From contig CAWAQG010000016.1 of NCBI GenBank assembly GCA_963784135.1, positions 99,375 through 163,374 of the forward strand: a stretch of 64,000 bases of DNA. Reading direction: 5' to 3'. The position numbers and the translations under genes were made by a program. Source of the stretch: JADFXI01 sp963784135 (GTDB taxonomy: Bacteria; Nitrospirota; Thermodesulfovibrionia; Thermodesulfovibrionales; Dissulfurispiraceae). Positions 8,477 through 16,699 of the stretch are shown one piece after another. Every line of letters begins with the position of its first letter. Within the stretch, counting starts at the first letter, position 1. The notes beneath the pieces are model-generated. The model worked only from the letters and a program-made list of their open reading frames with translations, searched no databases and was not told the DNA's origin.

Positions 8477-9560
8477 TTCTGAGTGCTTTTATAAAACGCC
8501 TGTTTTCTTCGGGAAGTCCTATAGTTACCCTTACCTCTTTCGCACCCGTGGGCCTGACTATGACGCCCTGACGCAGCAGCGAGTTGTATAAAGTGCCCGA
8601 GTCGACAGGCAAGCGCAGGTAAATAAAGTTTGCTTCAGTCGGAACAAAGGACAGGTTGAGAGAAGAGAGTTCTCCGTATAGCAACCGCTTCCCTTCCTCA
8701 TTAAGGCTTATGGACCTTTCAAGGTGCCCGGTGTCATCCAGGGCATGCCGCGCGGCTACTTGTGAAAGCGAGGTAGTATTAAACGGGAGTCTGATCCTGT
8801 TGAGTTCGGCAAGGAGCTCTTTTTTTGCAATACCGTAGCCTATTCTGAATCCTGCCAGCCCGTACGCTTTGGAGAAAGTCCTGAGTATGAGAATGTCTTT
8901 GTCGCTGTGCAGGTGCCTGAAGGTGTCCGGATATGCCGGGTCAGTGACATATTCATAGTATGCCTCATCAATGACTACCAGCACTCCCGCCGGCACCCTG
9001 TTCATGAACGCTTCGAACTCTTCCCTTCTGTTGATGGTGCCGGTAGGGTTGTTGGGGTTTGCGATGAATACTATTTTTGTTTTTCCGGTAATGGCATCCG
9101 CCATTTTTGCGAGTTCATGGCGGAAATCTGCAAGCGGCACCTGAATGGAAATCCCGTTTGCAGACTGTACAGACATGGAGTAGACAACAAACGAAGGCGC
9201 TGCCATGACCGCCTCATCTCCGTATCCCATAAATGTCCTCACTGCGATGTCGATCAATTCGTTCGAGCCGTTGCCGAGTATTATCTCATCAGAGCTGATG
9301 GCCACTCCCCGCGAAGATAACTTTTCTGACAGGGCGTTTTTAAGATAATAGCCGTTGCCGTCGGGGTAGCGGTGCAGTTCCCCGCCGGTCTTCAGGTATT
9401 CTCTGACGGCATCCAGTGCTTTTGGAGACGGACCGAGGGGGTTTTCATTGGATGCGAGTTTGATACACTCCTTAAGGCCAAGCTCGCGCTCAAGCTCTTC
9501 CATGGGTTTGCCCGGGACATAGGGTTTGATGAGTGAGACATAGTCACACGGCTTTATCAT
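8454..9560 (-). CDS. hisC: Histidinol-phosphate / aromatic aminotransferase (HisC family)
   Basis: A PLP-dependent class II aminotransferase of 368 residues. Visible motifs include NENPLGPSP near the N-terminus, NPNNPTGT, IDEAYYEY, the Schiff-base lysine in RTFSKAYGLAGFRIGY, and an Arg near the C-terminus (VRVTIG) for the carboxylate. In histidine synthesis it converts imidazole-acetol phosphate to histidinol phosphate. Between pheA and aroF it more likely serves as the aromatic aminotransferase making phenylalanine or tyrosine, as known for several HisC paralogues. Its start overlaps the pheA stop by 17 bases, so the two are probably translationally coupled. The last six residues are encoded by a GCCTATTGCC repeat, so the stop may have moved. 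Confidence 0.92.
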   Translation of the reverse strand: MIKPCDYVSLIKPYVPGKPMEELERELGLKECIKLASNENPLGPSPKALDAVREYLKTGGELHRYPDGNGYYLKNALSEKLSSRGVAISSDEIILGNGSNELIDIAVRTFMGYGDEAVMAAPSFVVYSMSVQSANGISIQVPLADFRHELAKMADAITGKTKIVFIANPNNPTGTINRREEFEAFMNRVPAGVLVVIDEAYYEYVTDPAYPDTFRHLHSDKDILILRTFSKAYGLAGFRIGYGIAKKELLAELNRIRLPFNTTSLSQVAARHALDDTGHLERSISLNEEGKRLLYGELSSLNLSFVPTEANFIYLRLPVDSGTLYNSLLRQGVIVRPTGAKEVRVTIGLPEENRRFIKALRMAIGNRQ

Positions 9561-10668
9561 TAATTATCCTTTTCCCCATACTCTCATCTGCGGGATAAGA
9601 CCCTAAATGCTTCAGGTAAAGAGACTTCTCCCGCACGTCGTCCAGTGCTTTTTTGACTTTTTTATCTTCTATGTGTCCTTCCATATCGACAAAGAAAATA
9701 TATTCCCAGGCCTTTCTTTTCGATGGCCGGGATTCGATCTTCGTGAGGTTTAATCCTGCGTCTCTGAAAGGAAGGAGCAATTCAAACAGGGCACCTGGTT
9801 TGTCTTTTACCGAGCACAAAATCGAAGTCTTGTCCCTGCCGGTCCTTGACGGAAAAGTTTTTGCTATTATCAGAAAGCGCGTAAAATTGTCTTTTCTGTC
9901 TTCTATATGCTTTTCAATGAACCTGAGGTCATACAGCCCGGCAGCCATTTCACTTGCAATTGCGGCAGCATCAGGGTTTTTAGAGGCTATCTCTGCGGCC
10001 TTTGCGGTGCTGGTGACCTCGAAGTGGGGGACATTGGGCATATTTGCGGCAAGCCACATCTTGCATTGCGCGAAGGGCTGCGGGTGGGAGAATATCCTTT
10101 TTACCTTTTTTCTATCACCGCTTTTAGATAAGATATTTTGCGATACTTCCAGAAGCGCCTCCGCTGTTATCTTTAAGTCACAATCCATAAACATATCAAG
10201 AGTGGAACTGACAATGCCCTCATTGGAATTCTCAATGGGCACGAGGCCATAATTTACTTTGCCGCTTTCCACTTCATCGAAGACCCCTTTTATGCCTATT
10301 ACCGGTAAATAATGTGCGGAGTGCCCGAAGTGCCTGAGAGCGGCAAGGTGTGCAAATGTGCCCTCGGGACCGAAATAGGCCACTTTCAGCGGTTCCTCAA
10401 GTGACAGCGAGGCCGAGATAATTTCTTTAAAAATGACTTTTAATGCATCATTCGGGAAAGGCCCGGTATTCAATGCGGCAACGCGTTTTATTATTTCAGT
10501 TTCGCGTTCGGGGGAGTGGAATTTCTGGTTGGCCTCTCTTTTTATTGTTGCTATCCCGACGGCGAGGTTTGCCCTTCTGTTCAATAGTTCCACTATCCCG
10601 GAATCGATAGCATCTATTTCCAGCCGCTTCTTCTCAATGCCTGGAGTTTTATTTTTTCGCACAGCCAT
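9544..10668 (-). CDS. pheA: Bifunctional chorismate mutase / prephenate dehydratase (P-protein)
   Basis: Converts chorismate to prephenate and then phenylpyruvate. An AroQ chorismate mutase occupies about residues 12-95 (IDAIDSGIVELLNRRANLAVGI, FHSPERE). The prephenate dehydratase domain follows (VAYFGPEGTFAH, VPIENSNEGIV, the catalytic TR in DNFTRFLI). A C-terminal ACT domain for phenylalanine feedback is seen in KPGALFELLLPF and ESRPSKRKAWEYIFFVD. The 374-residue length is typical. It heads the leftward pheA-hisC-aroF run and overlaps hisC. The gap to pyk upstream is about 115 bases and contains another GCCTATTGCC repeat, so it may have its own promoter there. Confidence 0.95.
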   Translation of the reverse strand: MAVRKNKTPGIEKKRLEIDAIDSGIVELLNRRANLAVGIATIKREANQKFHSPERETEIIKRVAALNTGPFPNDALKVIFKEIISASLSLEEPLKVAYFGPEGTFAHLAALRHFGHSAHYLPVIGIKGVFDEVESGKVNYGLVPIENSNEGIVSSTLDMFMDCDLKITAEALLEVSQNILSKSGDRKKVKRIFSHPQPFAQCKMWLAANMPNVPHFEVTSTAKAAEIASKNPDAAAIASEMAAGLYDLRFIEKHIEDRKDNFTRFLIIAKTFPSRTGRDKTSILCSVKDKPGALFELLLPFRDAGLNLTKIESRPSKRKAWEYIFFVDMEGHIEDKKVKKALDDVREKSLYLKHLGSYPADESMGKRIINDKAV

Positions 10669-10726
10669 AGTCTATAATAGTACAGGAATATTCTCCGTTT
10701 TTTCAATAAACAAAGAGCAGGTAACC

Positions 10727-10775
10727 AAAGGCAATAGGTTATAGGCAATGGGTCGTTGTATAGCCTATTGCCTGC
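10727..10775. repeat. GCCTATTGCC-type short repeat, copy 2
   Basis: GGCAATAGGTTATAGGCAAT followed by TAGCCTATTGCCTG forms an imperfect dyad between pheA and pyk. The same core decamer is found beside hisC and between trxB and the HEAT gene. Confidence 0.6.
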
Positions 10776-10782
10776 TTTTTGG

Positions 10783-12192
10783 TTACAGCCTGTGGAGTCT
10801 TATTATATTCGTCTTCCCCAGGAAGGGTGAACTTGCAACAAAAACGATATTGTCTCCCTTTTTTACGAGGCCGTCTTTGACCAATGATCTTTCTATATCG
10901 GCCATGCAATCGGTGTCCAGTATCTTATTGTTTCCGCGCTTGATCATTCTCCCTGTGACGCCCCAGTAAAGAGGCATTCGCCCCAATACCTTTGCATCGG
11001 GTGTAAATGCGATGACAGGGACGTTCGGCTTGATCTTGGCCAAAAGTCTGGCGGTAAACCCCTTGTTGGTGAAGACAACGATGGCCTTTGCCCCGATATC
11101 GCGTGCTGCATTGCAGGCCCCGTCTGAAACGGCCTCCGGGAACTGGTCTCCGGGCTGATAGGGAGACTGGATCTTGTGGAAAAAGTGTTCTTCGGTATAG
11201 CTGATTATGGTATCCATCATTTTTAATGCTTCAATGGGATAGTTCCCTGACGCAGTTTCAGCCGACAGCATGAGCGCATCGGTACCGTCGAGCACTGCGT
11301 TGGCCACATCGGAAGCCTCTGCCCTTGTCGGACGCGTATGCTGCGTCATTGACTCAAGCATCTGCGTGGCCGTGATCACCAGCTTGCCCCTTTTGTTTGC
11401 AAGGTCGATAAGCATCTTCTGGATCATCGGTACCTTTTCAGCGGGCATCTCAACGCCGAGATCGCCTCTTGCCACCATGATCCCGTCTACAATATCAATG
11501 ATCCCGTTTATGTTATTTATGGCCTCGGGCTTTTCGATTTTGGCAATAAGGGGGGGGAGAGTTATGCCTTTTCTTTTTGCCCACTTCAAAACAAGTTCGA
11601 TATCGTCCGGTGTTCTTACAAAAGAAATAGCCACATAATCTACGCCCGCAGCCAATCCGAATTGAAGGTCTTTCAGGTCTTTTTCGGTAAAGGCGCGCAG
11701 TGAGGTTTTTGATGCCGGAAGGTTGACGCCCTTGTTTGATTTCAGCAGTCCCCCTTCCACGACCTTAGCCCTGAGCTCCTTTGCTGACTTGTCCTGCACG
11801 CAAAGCTTGATCAGGCCGTCGTCGAGGACCACCATCTCTCCTACCTTAATGTCCTTAAGCAGTGCAGGGTATGATATGAATAATTTTTGAGGGGTGCTTA
11901 TGTCTTTGCCTGGAAAGATGGAGACCTCCTGGCATGTCTTGAGGAGTATCCCGCCGCCTTCGACATTGCCTACCCGTATTTTTATCCCCTGGAGGTCTTG
12001 CAGTATGGCAACCCCTTTTTTCTGTCTTAGCGCTTCCCTGCGCACAATGGATATGACATCGCCGTGCGTTTTATGGTCGCCGTGCGAGAAGTTTAACCGT
12101 GCTACATCCATGCCGTTCATTATGAGGGAACGAATCATTTTGTGCGTGTTTGTTGCGGGCCCGATAGTGCAAACAATTTTTGCTTTTCTCAT
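10783..12192 (-). CDS. pyk: Pyruvate kinase
   Basis: The last enzyme of glycolysis, transferring phosphate from PEP to ADP. The start is placed at the ATG giving MRKAKIVCTIGPATN, with GGAG six to seven bases upstream; nine earlier codons are probably not translated. The barrel carries VARLNFSHGD, the substrate/metal motif IAKIEKPEAI with MVARGDLGVEMP, and TATQMLESM. A C-terminal allosteric domain (KAIVVFTNKGFTARLLAK) completes a normal-length protein of about 469 residues. It lies between the palindromic element and pheA on the same strand, so PEP metabolism and the PEP-consuming aroF step share a neighbourhood. Confidence 0.96.
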   Translation of the reverse strand: MRKAKIVCTIGPATNTHKMIRSLIMNGMDVARLNFSHGDHKTHGDVISIVRREALRQKKGVAILQDLQGIKIRVGNVEGGGILLKTCQEVSIFPGKDISTPQKLFISYPALLKDIKVGEMVVLDDGLIKLCVQDKSAKELRAKVVEGGLLKSNKGVNLPASKTSLRAFTEKDLKDLQFGLAAGVDYVAISFVRTPDDIELVLKWAKRKGITLPPLIAKIEKPEAINNINGIIDIVDGIMVARGDLGVEMPAEKVPMIQKMLIDLANKRGKLVITATQMLESMTQHTRPTRAEASDVANAVLDGTDALMLSAETASGNYPIEALKMMDTIISYTEEHFFHKIQSPYQPGDQFPEAVSDGACNAARDIGAKAIVVFTNKGFTARLLAKIKPNVPVIAFTPDAKVLGRMPLYWGVTGRMIKRGNNKILDTDCMADIERSLVKDGLVKKGDNIVFVASSPFLGKTNIIRLHRL

Positions 12193-12231
12193 AAACACTC
12201 CATTTTCAGCAGCGTGCATTGTTAAATATTA

Positions 12232-12413
12232 AGGGCTCGCGAATAAATAACTTGCACATTGATGCATCTCGGATTTAGGCCATCTTTGCCCGATCCTCAG
12301 TCGCAAAATCCTCAACGTAGCTATGCTACGCCTGCGGTTTTGCTCAATCGGATCAGCCAAATCTGACCCAAATCCGAGCGCCTGAATGCACAAGTTATTT
12401 ATTCGCAAGCCCT
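12232..12413. repeat. 182-bp long palindromic (MITE/REP-like) element
   Basis: The ends AGGGCTCGCGAATAAATAAC and its near-complement at 12391-12413 match over about 23 bases with one mismatch. Further nested arms lie inside: CGGATTT with AAATCCG, CCGAT with ATCGG, GCAAAA with TTTTGC. The apex is CGTAGC-TAT-GCTACG near 12315-12329. The whole unit can fold into one long hairpin and has no open frame. It separates pyk from nadB and supplies the last five codons and the stop of nadB. It behaves like a non-autonomous mobile repeat, though no second copy is in this window. Confidence 0.75.
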
Positions 12414-13991
12414 AACCACTTTTTTCCGACTGATGCTATGCTTCAGACGATGCCCCCCATTTGTCGGGTAGTCAGATCGATAATGGGCGCCTATACTTTC
12501 TTTTCTTCTTAATGCAGCTCCTGCGGTGATGAAGGCAACGGTAAGCATGTTTTTCAGTTCGATATCTCTCCTTGAAGTAAAGTCCATATCGAGAATAAAT
12601 CTCCATTCGGAAAGACGCTCCAGTGCTTCTACGAGCGAAGCTTTGCTCCTTATGATCCCCGCATCCCGCCACATAATTTCCTTCAGAAGGTCTCGTATTT
12701 TGTCTGAGTCCGGGAACGTGTCTTCCCGTGGACCATGAAGCTTCCGGCACCCCCCGTACCAGGAGTCAGGCGCAGCAGTCCATTCCTTCGGCCTCCTGCC
12801 GGCAACCGCGCGCTGCCGAGCTGCGGCCCTGCCCGCCCTGTAACCGTATACGAGTCCCTCAAGAAGGCTGTTGCTCGCAAGCCGGTTGGCGCCGTGAACA
12901 CCGGTGCAGGAGACTTCACCAGCCGCATACAGCCCCCGTACCGACGTGCAGCCGTTGTTGTCCGTCCTTACCCCGCCCATGAAGTAGTGCGCGGCCGGGG
13001 AGACCGGGACCAAGTCGCTGGTTATGTCCACCGCGTACTGAAGGCAGGTGGAATAAATCCTCGGGAAGCGGTTTTTTATGAATGTGGCGTCCAGGTGCCT
13101 CAGATCAAGGTATACGTGGTCTGTTCCGGCAGCGGTCATCTCGGATATGATCGCTCTTGATACCACGTCCCGTGGAGCAAGCTCCGCATCGGGATGGTAA
13201 CGCTTCATGAACTGTTCTCCAGTTTTGTTTTTTAAAAGCGCCCCTTCACCACGCATGGCCTCGCTGAGCAGAAATTGGGGGGCGGAAGGTATAAAAAGCG
13301 CGGTGGGATGAAACTGAACAAATTCCATGTCTTGCAGTATGGCGCCTGCCCGGTACGCAATGGCCATGCCGTCGCCGGTTGCCACAGCAGGGTTTGTTGT
13401 CCTCGAAAATATCTGTCCGGCCCCTCCGGTGGCAAGCACGGTCGATTTGGCATTTATGTAGTAGCTGTCAGTCGCGCTTATGGCACATCCGCCTTTGCAC
13501 GTTCCACTCTCAATAATGAGGTCAACGGCGGTGCTGAAGGGAAGCCTTTCAATATTTTTTTCAGACCTGGCTTTGCTGATAAGCACCCTTTCCAGTTCCT
13601 TGCCTGTTGAATCCCCATGGGAGTGCAGGATTCTCCGGCGGGAATGGGCGGCCTCCATGGTGAAAGCAAGTTTTGTCCCCTCGCGGTCAAATTCAGCGCC
13701 CCACTCGATGAGTTCGGATATCCTTCTGGGACCCTCCTCGACAAGCACGCGCACCGCAGCTTCTTTGCAGAGACCGGCGCCTGCTTTCATGGTATCTTCA
13801 AAGTGAATGCCCACTTCATCCTCATCGCTCAGTGCGACTGCAACGCCGCCCTGAGCATATTCAGTACTGCTCTCGGTGGGGACATCTTTCGTCACGATAA
13901 GTACGTTACCGTGTGAGGCAAGTTCTATGGCCGACCTGAGACCCGCAACACCGCTGCCGATGACAAGGAAGTCAGTCGTTATATTTTGCAT
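12399..13991 (-). CDS. nadB: L-aspartate oxidase
   Basis: A flavoprotein oxidising L-aspartate to iminoaspartate for NAD synthesis. The FAD-binding motif is IGSGVAGLRSAIEL at residues 11-24. Further family motifs are STEYAQGGVAVAL, HSHGDSTGKELE, the active-site stretch QFHPTAL, MRGEGALL, HYFMGGVRTD, and the second FAD motif GLYAAGEVSCTGVHGANRLASNSL. The C-terminal helical domain is present (SRRDIELKNMLTVAFIT). Length (530) is normal. The last codons and stop lie in the end of the 182-bp palindromic element, so the C-terminus has probably been rewritten there. It is divergent from the osmC-like gene. Confidence 0.95.
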   Translation of the reverse strand: MQNITTDFLVIGSGVAGLRSAIELASHGNVLIVTKDVPTESSTEYAQGGVAVALSDEDEVGIHFEDTMKAGAGLCKEAAVRVLVEEGPRRISELIEWGAEFDREGTKLAFTMEAAHSRRRILHSHGDSTGKELERVLISKARSEKNIERLPFSTAVDLIIESGTCKGGCAISATDSYYINAKSTVLATGGAGQIFSRTTNPAVATGDGMAIAYRAGAILQDMEFVQFHPTALFIPSAPQFLLSEAMRGEGALLKNKTGEQFMKRYHPDAELAPRDVVSRAIISEMTAAGTDHVYLDLRHLDATFIKNRFPRIYSTCLQYAVDITSDLVPVSPAAHYFMGGVRTDNNGCTSVRGLYAAGEVSCTGVHGANRLASNSLLEGLVYGYRAGRAAARQRAVAGRRPKEWTAAPDSWYGGCRKLHGPREDTFPDSDKIRDLLKEIMWRDAGIIRSKASLVEALERLSEWRFILDMDFTSRRDIELKNMLTVAFITAGAALRRKESIGAHYRSDYPTNGGHRLKHSISRKKVVRACE

Positions 13992-14062
13992 AGTATATGG
14001 TCCGGCTTTTCAGTCAATTTCATGTTGACACTGTTCATGTGCCTGAATTTTACCATATTGTA

Positions 14063-14092
14063 TTGACTCCTGCGTGTCTGATTCAATAAAAT
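14063..14092 (+). promoter_or_regulatory. Sigma-70-type promoter for the osmC-mqnB pair
   Basis: TTGACT at 14063-14068 and TAAAAT at 14087-14092 are 18 bases apart, about 40 bases before the osmC-like start. A second TTGACA at 14025-14030 lies upstream with a poorer -10. No other promoter is needed for the pair. Confidence 0.5.
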
Positions 14093-14130
14093 TTATAAAC
14101 GTTTAAATTTTTATCAGGGAGGATGGGTTA

Positions 14131-14625
14131 ATGGGCGGTGATGAGAAAGATGCGCTCGTGGAATCGTTGGCGGATTACAAGGGGAAGGTCAGCCCTGTAG
14201 TCAAGGCCACGCTTACATGGGACAAGGACCTTATATTTGTGGGAAGGACGAATGAAGGATACGAGATAGAGTTTGATGCCAACGTCCAGTGGGGCTGTAA
14301 ACCCACCGACGCATTGCTCCTCAGCCTTGCCGGATGCATGGGGATTGACGTGGTAATGTTTCTGAAAAAGATGCGAATGGAGATAGCCGAATTTAAAATA
14401 ACTACTGTCGGCGAGAGGAACCCGACTCCACCGCAATACTTCAAGGCAATTGAAATGACTCTGCATATATCCGGAAAGCACCTCGACCCCAAAAAGGTCG
14501 ACAGGGCGGTGTCCCTGTCTCATGAGAAGTATTGCTCTGTATATAACTCACTCAGAAAAGACATGGACGTTAAGGTGAGGTATATTCTTGAGGACAAAGA
14601 GCCTGCAGCAGAGACTGCTGAATGA
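14131..14625 (+). CDS. OsmC/Ohr-family protein
   Basis: A 164-residue OsmC-fold protein. Family members are dimeric thiol peroxidases that reduce organic hydroperoxides. Both conserved cysteines are visible, in SLAGCMGIDV near residue 70 and EKYCSVYNSL near residue 130, so it could be active. The N-terminal 20 residues are extra relative to short family members. GGGAGGAT lies about 9 bases before the ATG. It is followed after about 28 bases by mqnB on the same strand. It is closer to the general OsmC/YhfA group than to Ohr, judged by the AGCMGIDVVMFLKKM pattern, so the substrate is uncertain. Confidence 0.87.
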   Translation: MGGDEKDALVESLADYKGKVSPVVKATLTWDKDLIFVGRTNEGYEIEFDANVQWGCKPTDALLLSLAGCMGIDVVMFLKKMRMEIAEFKITTVGERNPTPPQYFKAIEMTLHISGKHLDPKKVDRAVSLSHEKYCSVYNSLRKDMDVKVRYILEDKEPAAETAE

Positions 14626-14653
14626 GGTGAGCGATGCGCAGTAGGTGGCAGGC

Positions 14654-15361
14654 ATGTCATTGACAGTTGGGATCATTGTTTCAACGCCGGGCGAAGCGGA
14701 TCTGCTGCTCGGGAATCTTGATGCAAAAAGGACACTGACGCATCAGAATAAATCTTTCTTTTCAGGTGTCATCAATGCAAATGCGCGAGTTGTTATCTGT
14801 ATATGCGGCGTGGGCAAGACCAATGCAGCCCATGGGACGACCCTTCTTATTGAGCGGTGCGGGACCGGCCATGTCTACAGCATAGGGGTTGCCGGAGCGT
14901 ATCCGGGTTCCGGCTTGAACATCGGCGACGTGGCTGTTGCAGAGAATGAGTTTTATGGTGATGAAGGCATACTGACTGAAAGCGGCTTTCATACAATTGA
15001 CGCGCTTGGGATGAGCCTTGTTTCAGTCAGCGGGAACGAATATTACAACAAATTCCCGCTTGTTGTGCCTGAAGCATTTAAAGACAGCAAGTCGAAGGGC
15101 AATTTTGTCAGTGTTTCCACGTGTACCGGCACGCGGTCCAGGGCCATTGAGATGGAGATGAGGTTCAATGCGATCTGCGAAAACATGGAGGGCGCTGCCG
15201 TGGCCCATATCTGTGCCCTGAACAACATCCCCGTCACCGAGATCAGGGGTATCAGCAATATTATCGGTACACGTGAGGCTGTTCCGCTGGAAACCGCCGC
15301 TATCCGCGCTGCTGCCGAAAACGTCCAGAAAATGCTGATGGGGAAACTTACGGCTTTCTAA
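14654..15361 (+). CDS. mqnB: Futalosine hydrolase
   Basis: A purine-nucleoside-phosphorylase-fold hydrolase that splits futalosine in the alternative menaquinone pathway. Motifs include GIIVSTPGEADLLL at the N-terminus, CGVGKTNAAHGT, SIGVAGAYPGSGLNIGDV, ENMEGAAVAHIC (the Glu binding ribose) and RGISNIIGTR. I use the ATG at 14654, preceded by TAGGTGG; an in-frame GTG three codons earlier is possible. The presence of mqnB implies a futalosine route elsewhere in the genome, as no other mqn gene is in the window. It is second in a pair with the OsmC-like gene. Confidence 0.9.
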   Translation: MSLTVGIIVSTPGEADLLLGNLDAKRTLTHQNKSFFSGVINANARVVICICGVGKTNAAHGTTLLIERCGTGHVYSIGVAGAYPGSGLNIGDVAVAENEFYGDEGILTESGFHTIDALGMSLVSVSGNEYYNKFPLVVPEAFKDSKSKGNFVSVSTCTGTRSRAIEMEMRFNAICENMEGAAVAHICALNNIPVTEIRGISNIIGTREAVPLETAAIRAAAENVQKMLMGKLTAF

Positions 15362-15417
15362 TATCTCCGGACTTTTTATTCACAATTCAGATCACTTGAA
15401 TTCACCGATTTCCGAGG

Positions 15418-16047
15418 TCAGGCCTGGTCCTCTTTTTCGGTGAACATGCCTACAAAAGATTTTAATAGTTCTTGTGTGTCCTGGCCGAGATCGAAGAACT
15501 CTGAACCCAACAGATAATTGCTTTTCCATATTTTGTGGCCTCGCACTAAACAATCAATTTCAAGGCTTTTATCCAGTATCATAAAGGTCAGGAAATAATT
15601 ACTGTTTACCTCTGTCTCATTAAATTTTGAAGCAGCTACTTCCAATAAACAACCTGTTTCGCTTATATCAACAATTCTTGCATCATCAGTAATAAATTCC
15701 TTTTCACCTTTCTGTTTCATTAATTTGGCCTGAATATTAGTTTTGACCCTCTTCGTTTTTCTGAACGGCATGCTTTTTACCTCTTCGGGGTACTTTAAAA
15801 AAATCAGAGGGAGGGGATATTGTTGTTTGACTAACATAGCCGTCTGAAAACCAAATGCACTTCCTTCTTTTAGAAATCTGATAATGCAATCATCATTGGA
15901 ACTCAGGTCCAAACTTCTTAATTGGGGACTCGTTGCAAGAACAAATGCTCCCTGGACCCATCCAGCCAAAAACATATCAATACGGTTGTAACTTTTGTTG
16001 ACCTCAAGTGACAGCTTTAACCCTACATGAAAATTATCCTCTGTCAT
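15418..16047 (-). CDS. YcgR-like PilZ c-di-GMP receptor
   Basis: A two-domain protein of 209 residues. The N-terminal YcgR_2/PilZN-type domain covers about residues 5-90. The C-terminal PilZ domain has the c-di-GMP signature: RKTKR (RxxxR) near residue 96 and DISETGC (D/NxSxxG) near residue 127. YcgR-type proteins act as flagellar brakes or adjust surface behaviour on c-di-GMP binding. It directly follows the FliL-like gene (gap about 40 bases) and probably shares its sigma-54 promoter. That link, with GGDEF and EAL proteins nearby, supports a motility or surface role. Confidence 0.87.
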   Translation of the reverse strand: MTEDNFHVGLKLSLEVNKSYNRIDMFLAGWVQGAFVLATSPQLRSLDLSSNDDCIIRFLKEGSAFGFQTAMLVKQQYPLPLIFLKYPEEVKSMPFRKTKRVKTNIQAKLMKQKGEKEFITDDARIVDISETGCLLEVAASKFNETEVNSNYFLTFMILDKSLEIDCLVRGHKIWKSNYLLGSEFFDLGQDTQELLKSFVGMFTEKEDQA

Positions 16048-16088
16048 GTTTAGCTTTCCTGTGTAATATAATTTCTATAGCCTCCTAA

Positions 16089-16511
16089 TTATTGCATAAT
16101 CAATTCTGTAAAATAAACATTTTTTACTGCGCCTTCTTTGTTCAATATCTGGTTCATTGTAAGGAGTATTTCGTCTTTAAACTGCATTTTCCCTTCCGGA
16201 CTGAGAAACTCATCTGCTGATTTGGACGAAATGAGAGCAATAATTGCATCTCTCAATGGAGCTTGTTTTGCTTTAGCCGGTTCCATAAAAGAGGCATTTG
16301 CAAGCTCAAGAGCTATCGATACTTTCAAGAATTTCGAATCTCCATGATTTGCAAGGTTTAAAATGAAAGGGTCCATGAGAAAGTTTGCATTTTTAGATTC
16401 TTCACTGGCGCTTGTCGCTTTTGAACATGCATTTGCACCGATAAGGAGAATTAAAATGAAAAGCAAATATATATGCTTTCCCGCTCCCCCAAAAGATTTA
16501 TTACATAACAT
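16089..16511 (-). CDS. FliL-like protein with a lipoprotein-like N-terminus
   Basis: The start is the ATG preceded by GGGAGG about 5 bases upstream; the longer frame lacks this. The N-terminus has a hydrophobic signal (IYLLFILILLIGANAC) whose Cys follows ANA, an imperfect lipobox. The rest matches FliL: FILNLANHGDSKFLKVSIALEL, then SADEFLSPEGKMQFKDEIL and a terminal VYFTELIMQ. FliL supports stator function at the flagellar motor. A lipid-anchored rather than transmembrane FliL is unusual. No other flagellar structural gene is in the window. It heads a leftward pair with the PilZ gene. Confidence 0.82.
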   Translation of the reverse strand: MLCNKSFGGAGKHIYLLFILILLIGANACSKATSASEESKNANFLMDPFILNLANHGDSKFLKVSIALELANASFMEPAKAKQAPLRDAIIALISSKSADEFLSPEGKMQFKDEILLTMNQILNKEGAVKNVYFTELIMQ

Positions 16512-16581
16512 TGGTCCTCCCTTGTGCACTGCCGCGGCTGAATGAATTGTACTCTTATTGAGTTAGACTTAATGTAGATAA

Positions 16582-16596
16582 GCAAGGGATATGCCA
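16582..16596 (-). promoter_or_regulatory. Sigma-54 (-24/-12) promoter of the fliL-pilZ pair
   Basis: The minus strand reads TGGCATATCCCTTGC, with GG and GC separated by exactly ten bases, as sigma-54 requires. It lies about 70 bases before the FliL-like start and downstream of the NtrC-type gene. This ties the fliL-pilZ pair to an enhancer-binding activator, possibly the adjacent one. Confidence 0.75.
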
Positions 16597-16699
16597 GACG
16601 ATACGATGTCTTATCTTGTTGATTTATTGTGATTTCTGAGGAAGGTAACAAAGCATGGATAGGGATTAATTCCAATGTCTATGGAAAAATTCCATAATT

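Noticed and set aside
9653..10252. A 199-codon plus-strand frame inside pheA
   Set aside because: It is antisense to the complete P-protein gene and carries no known domain.
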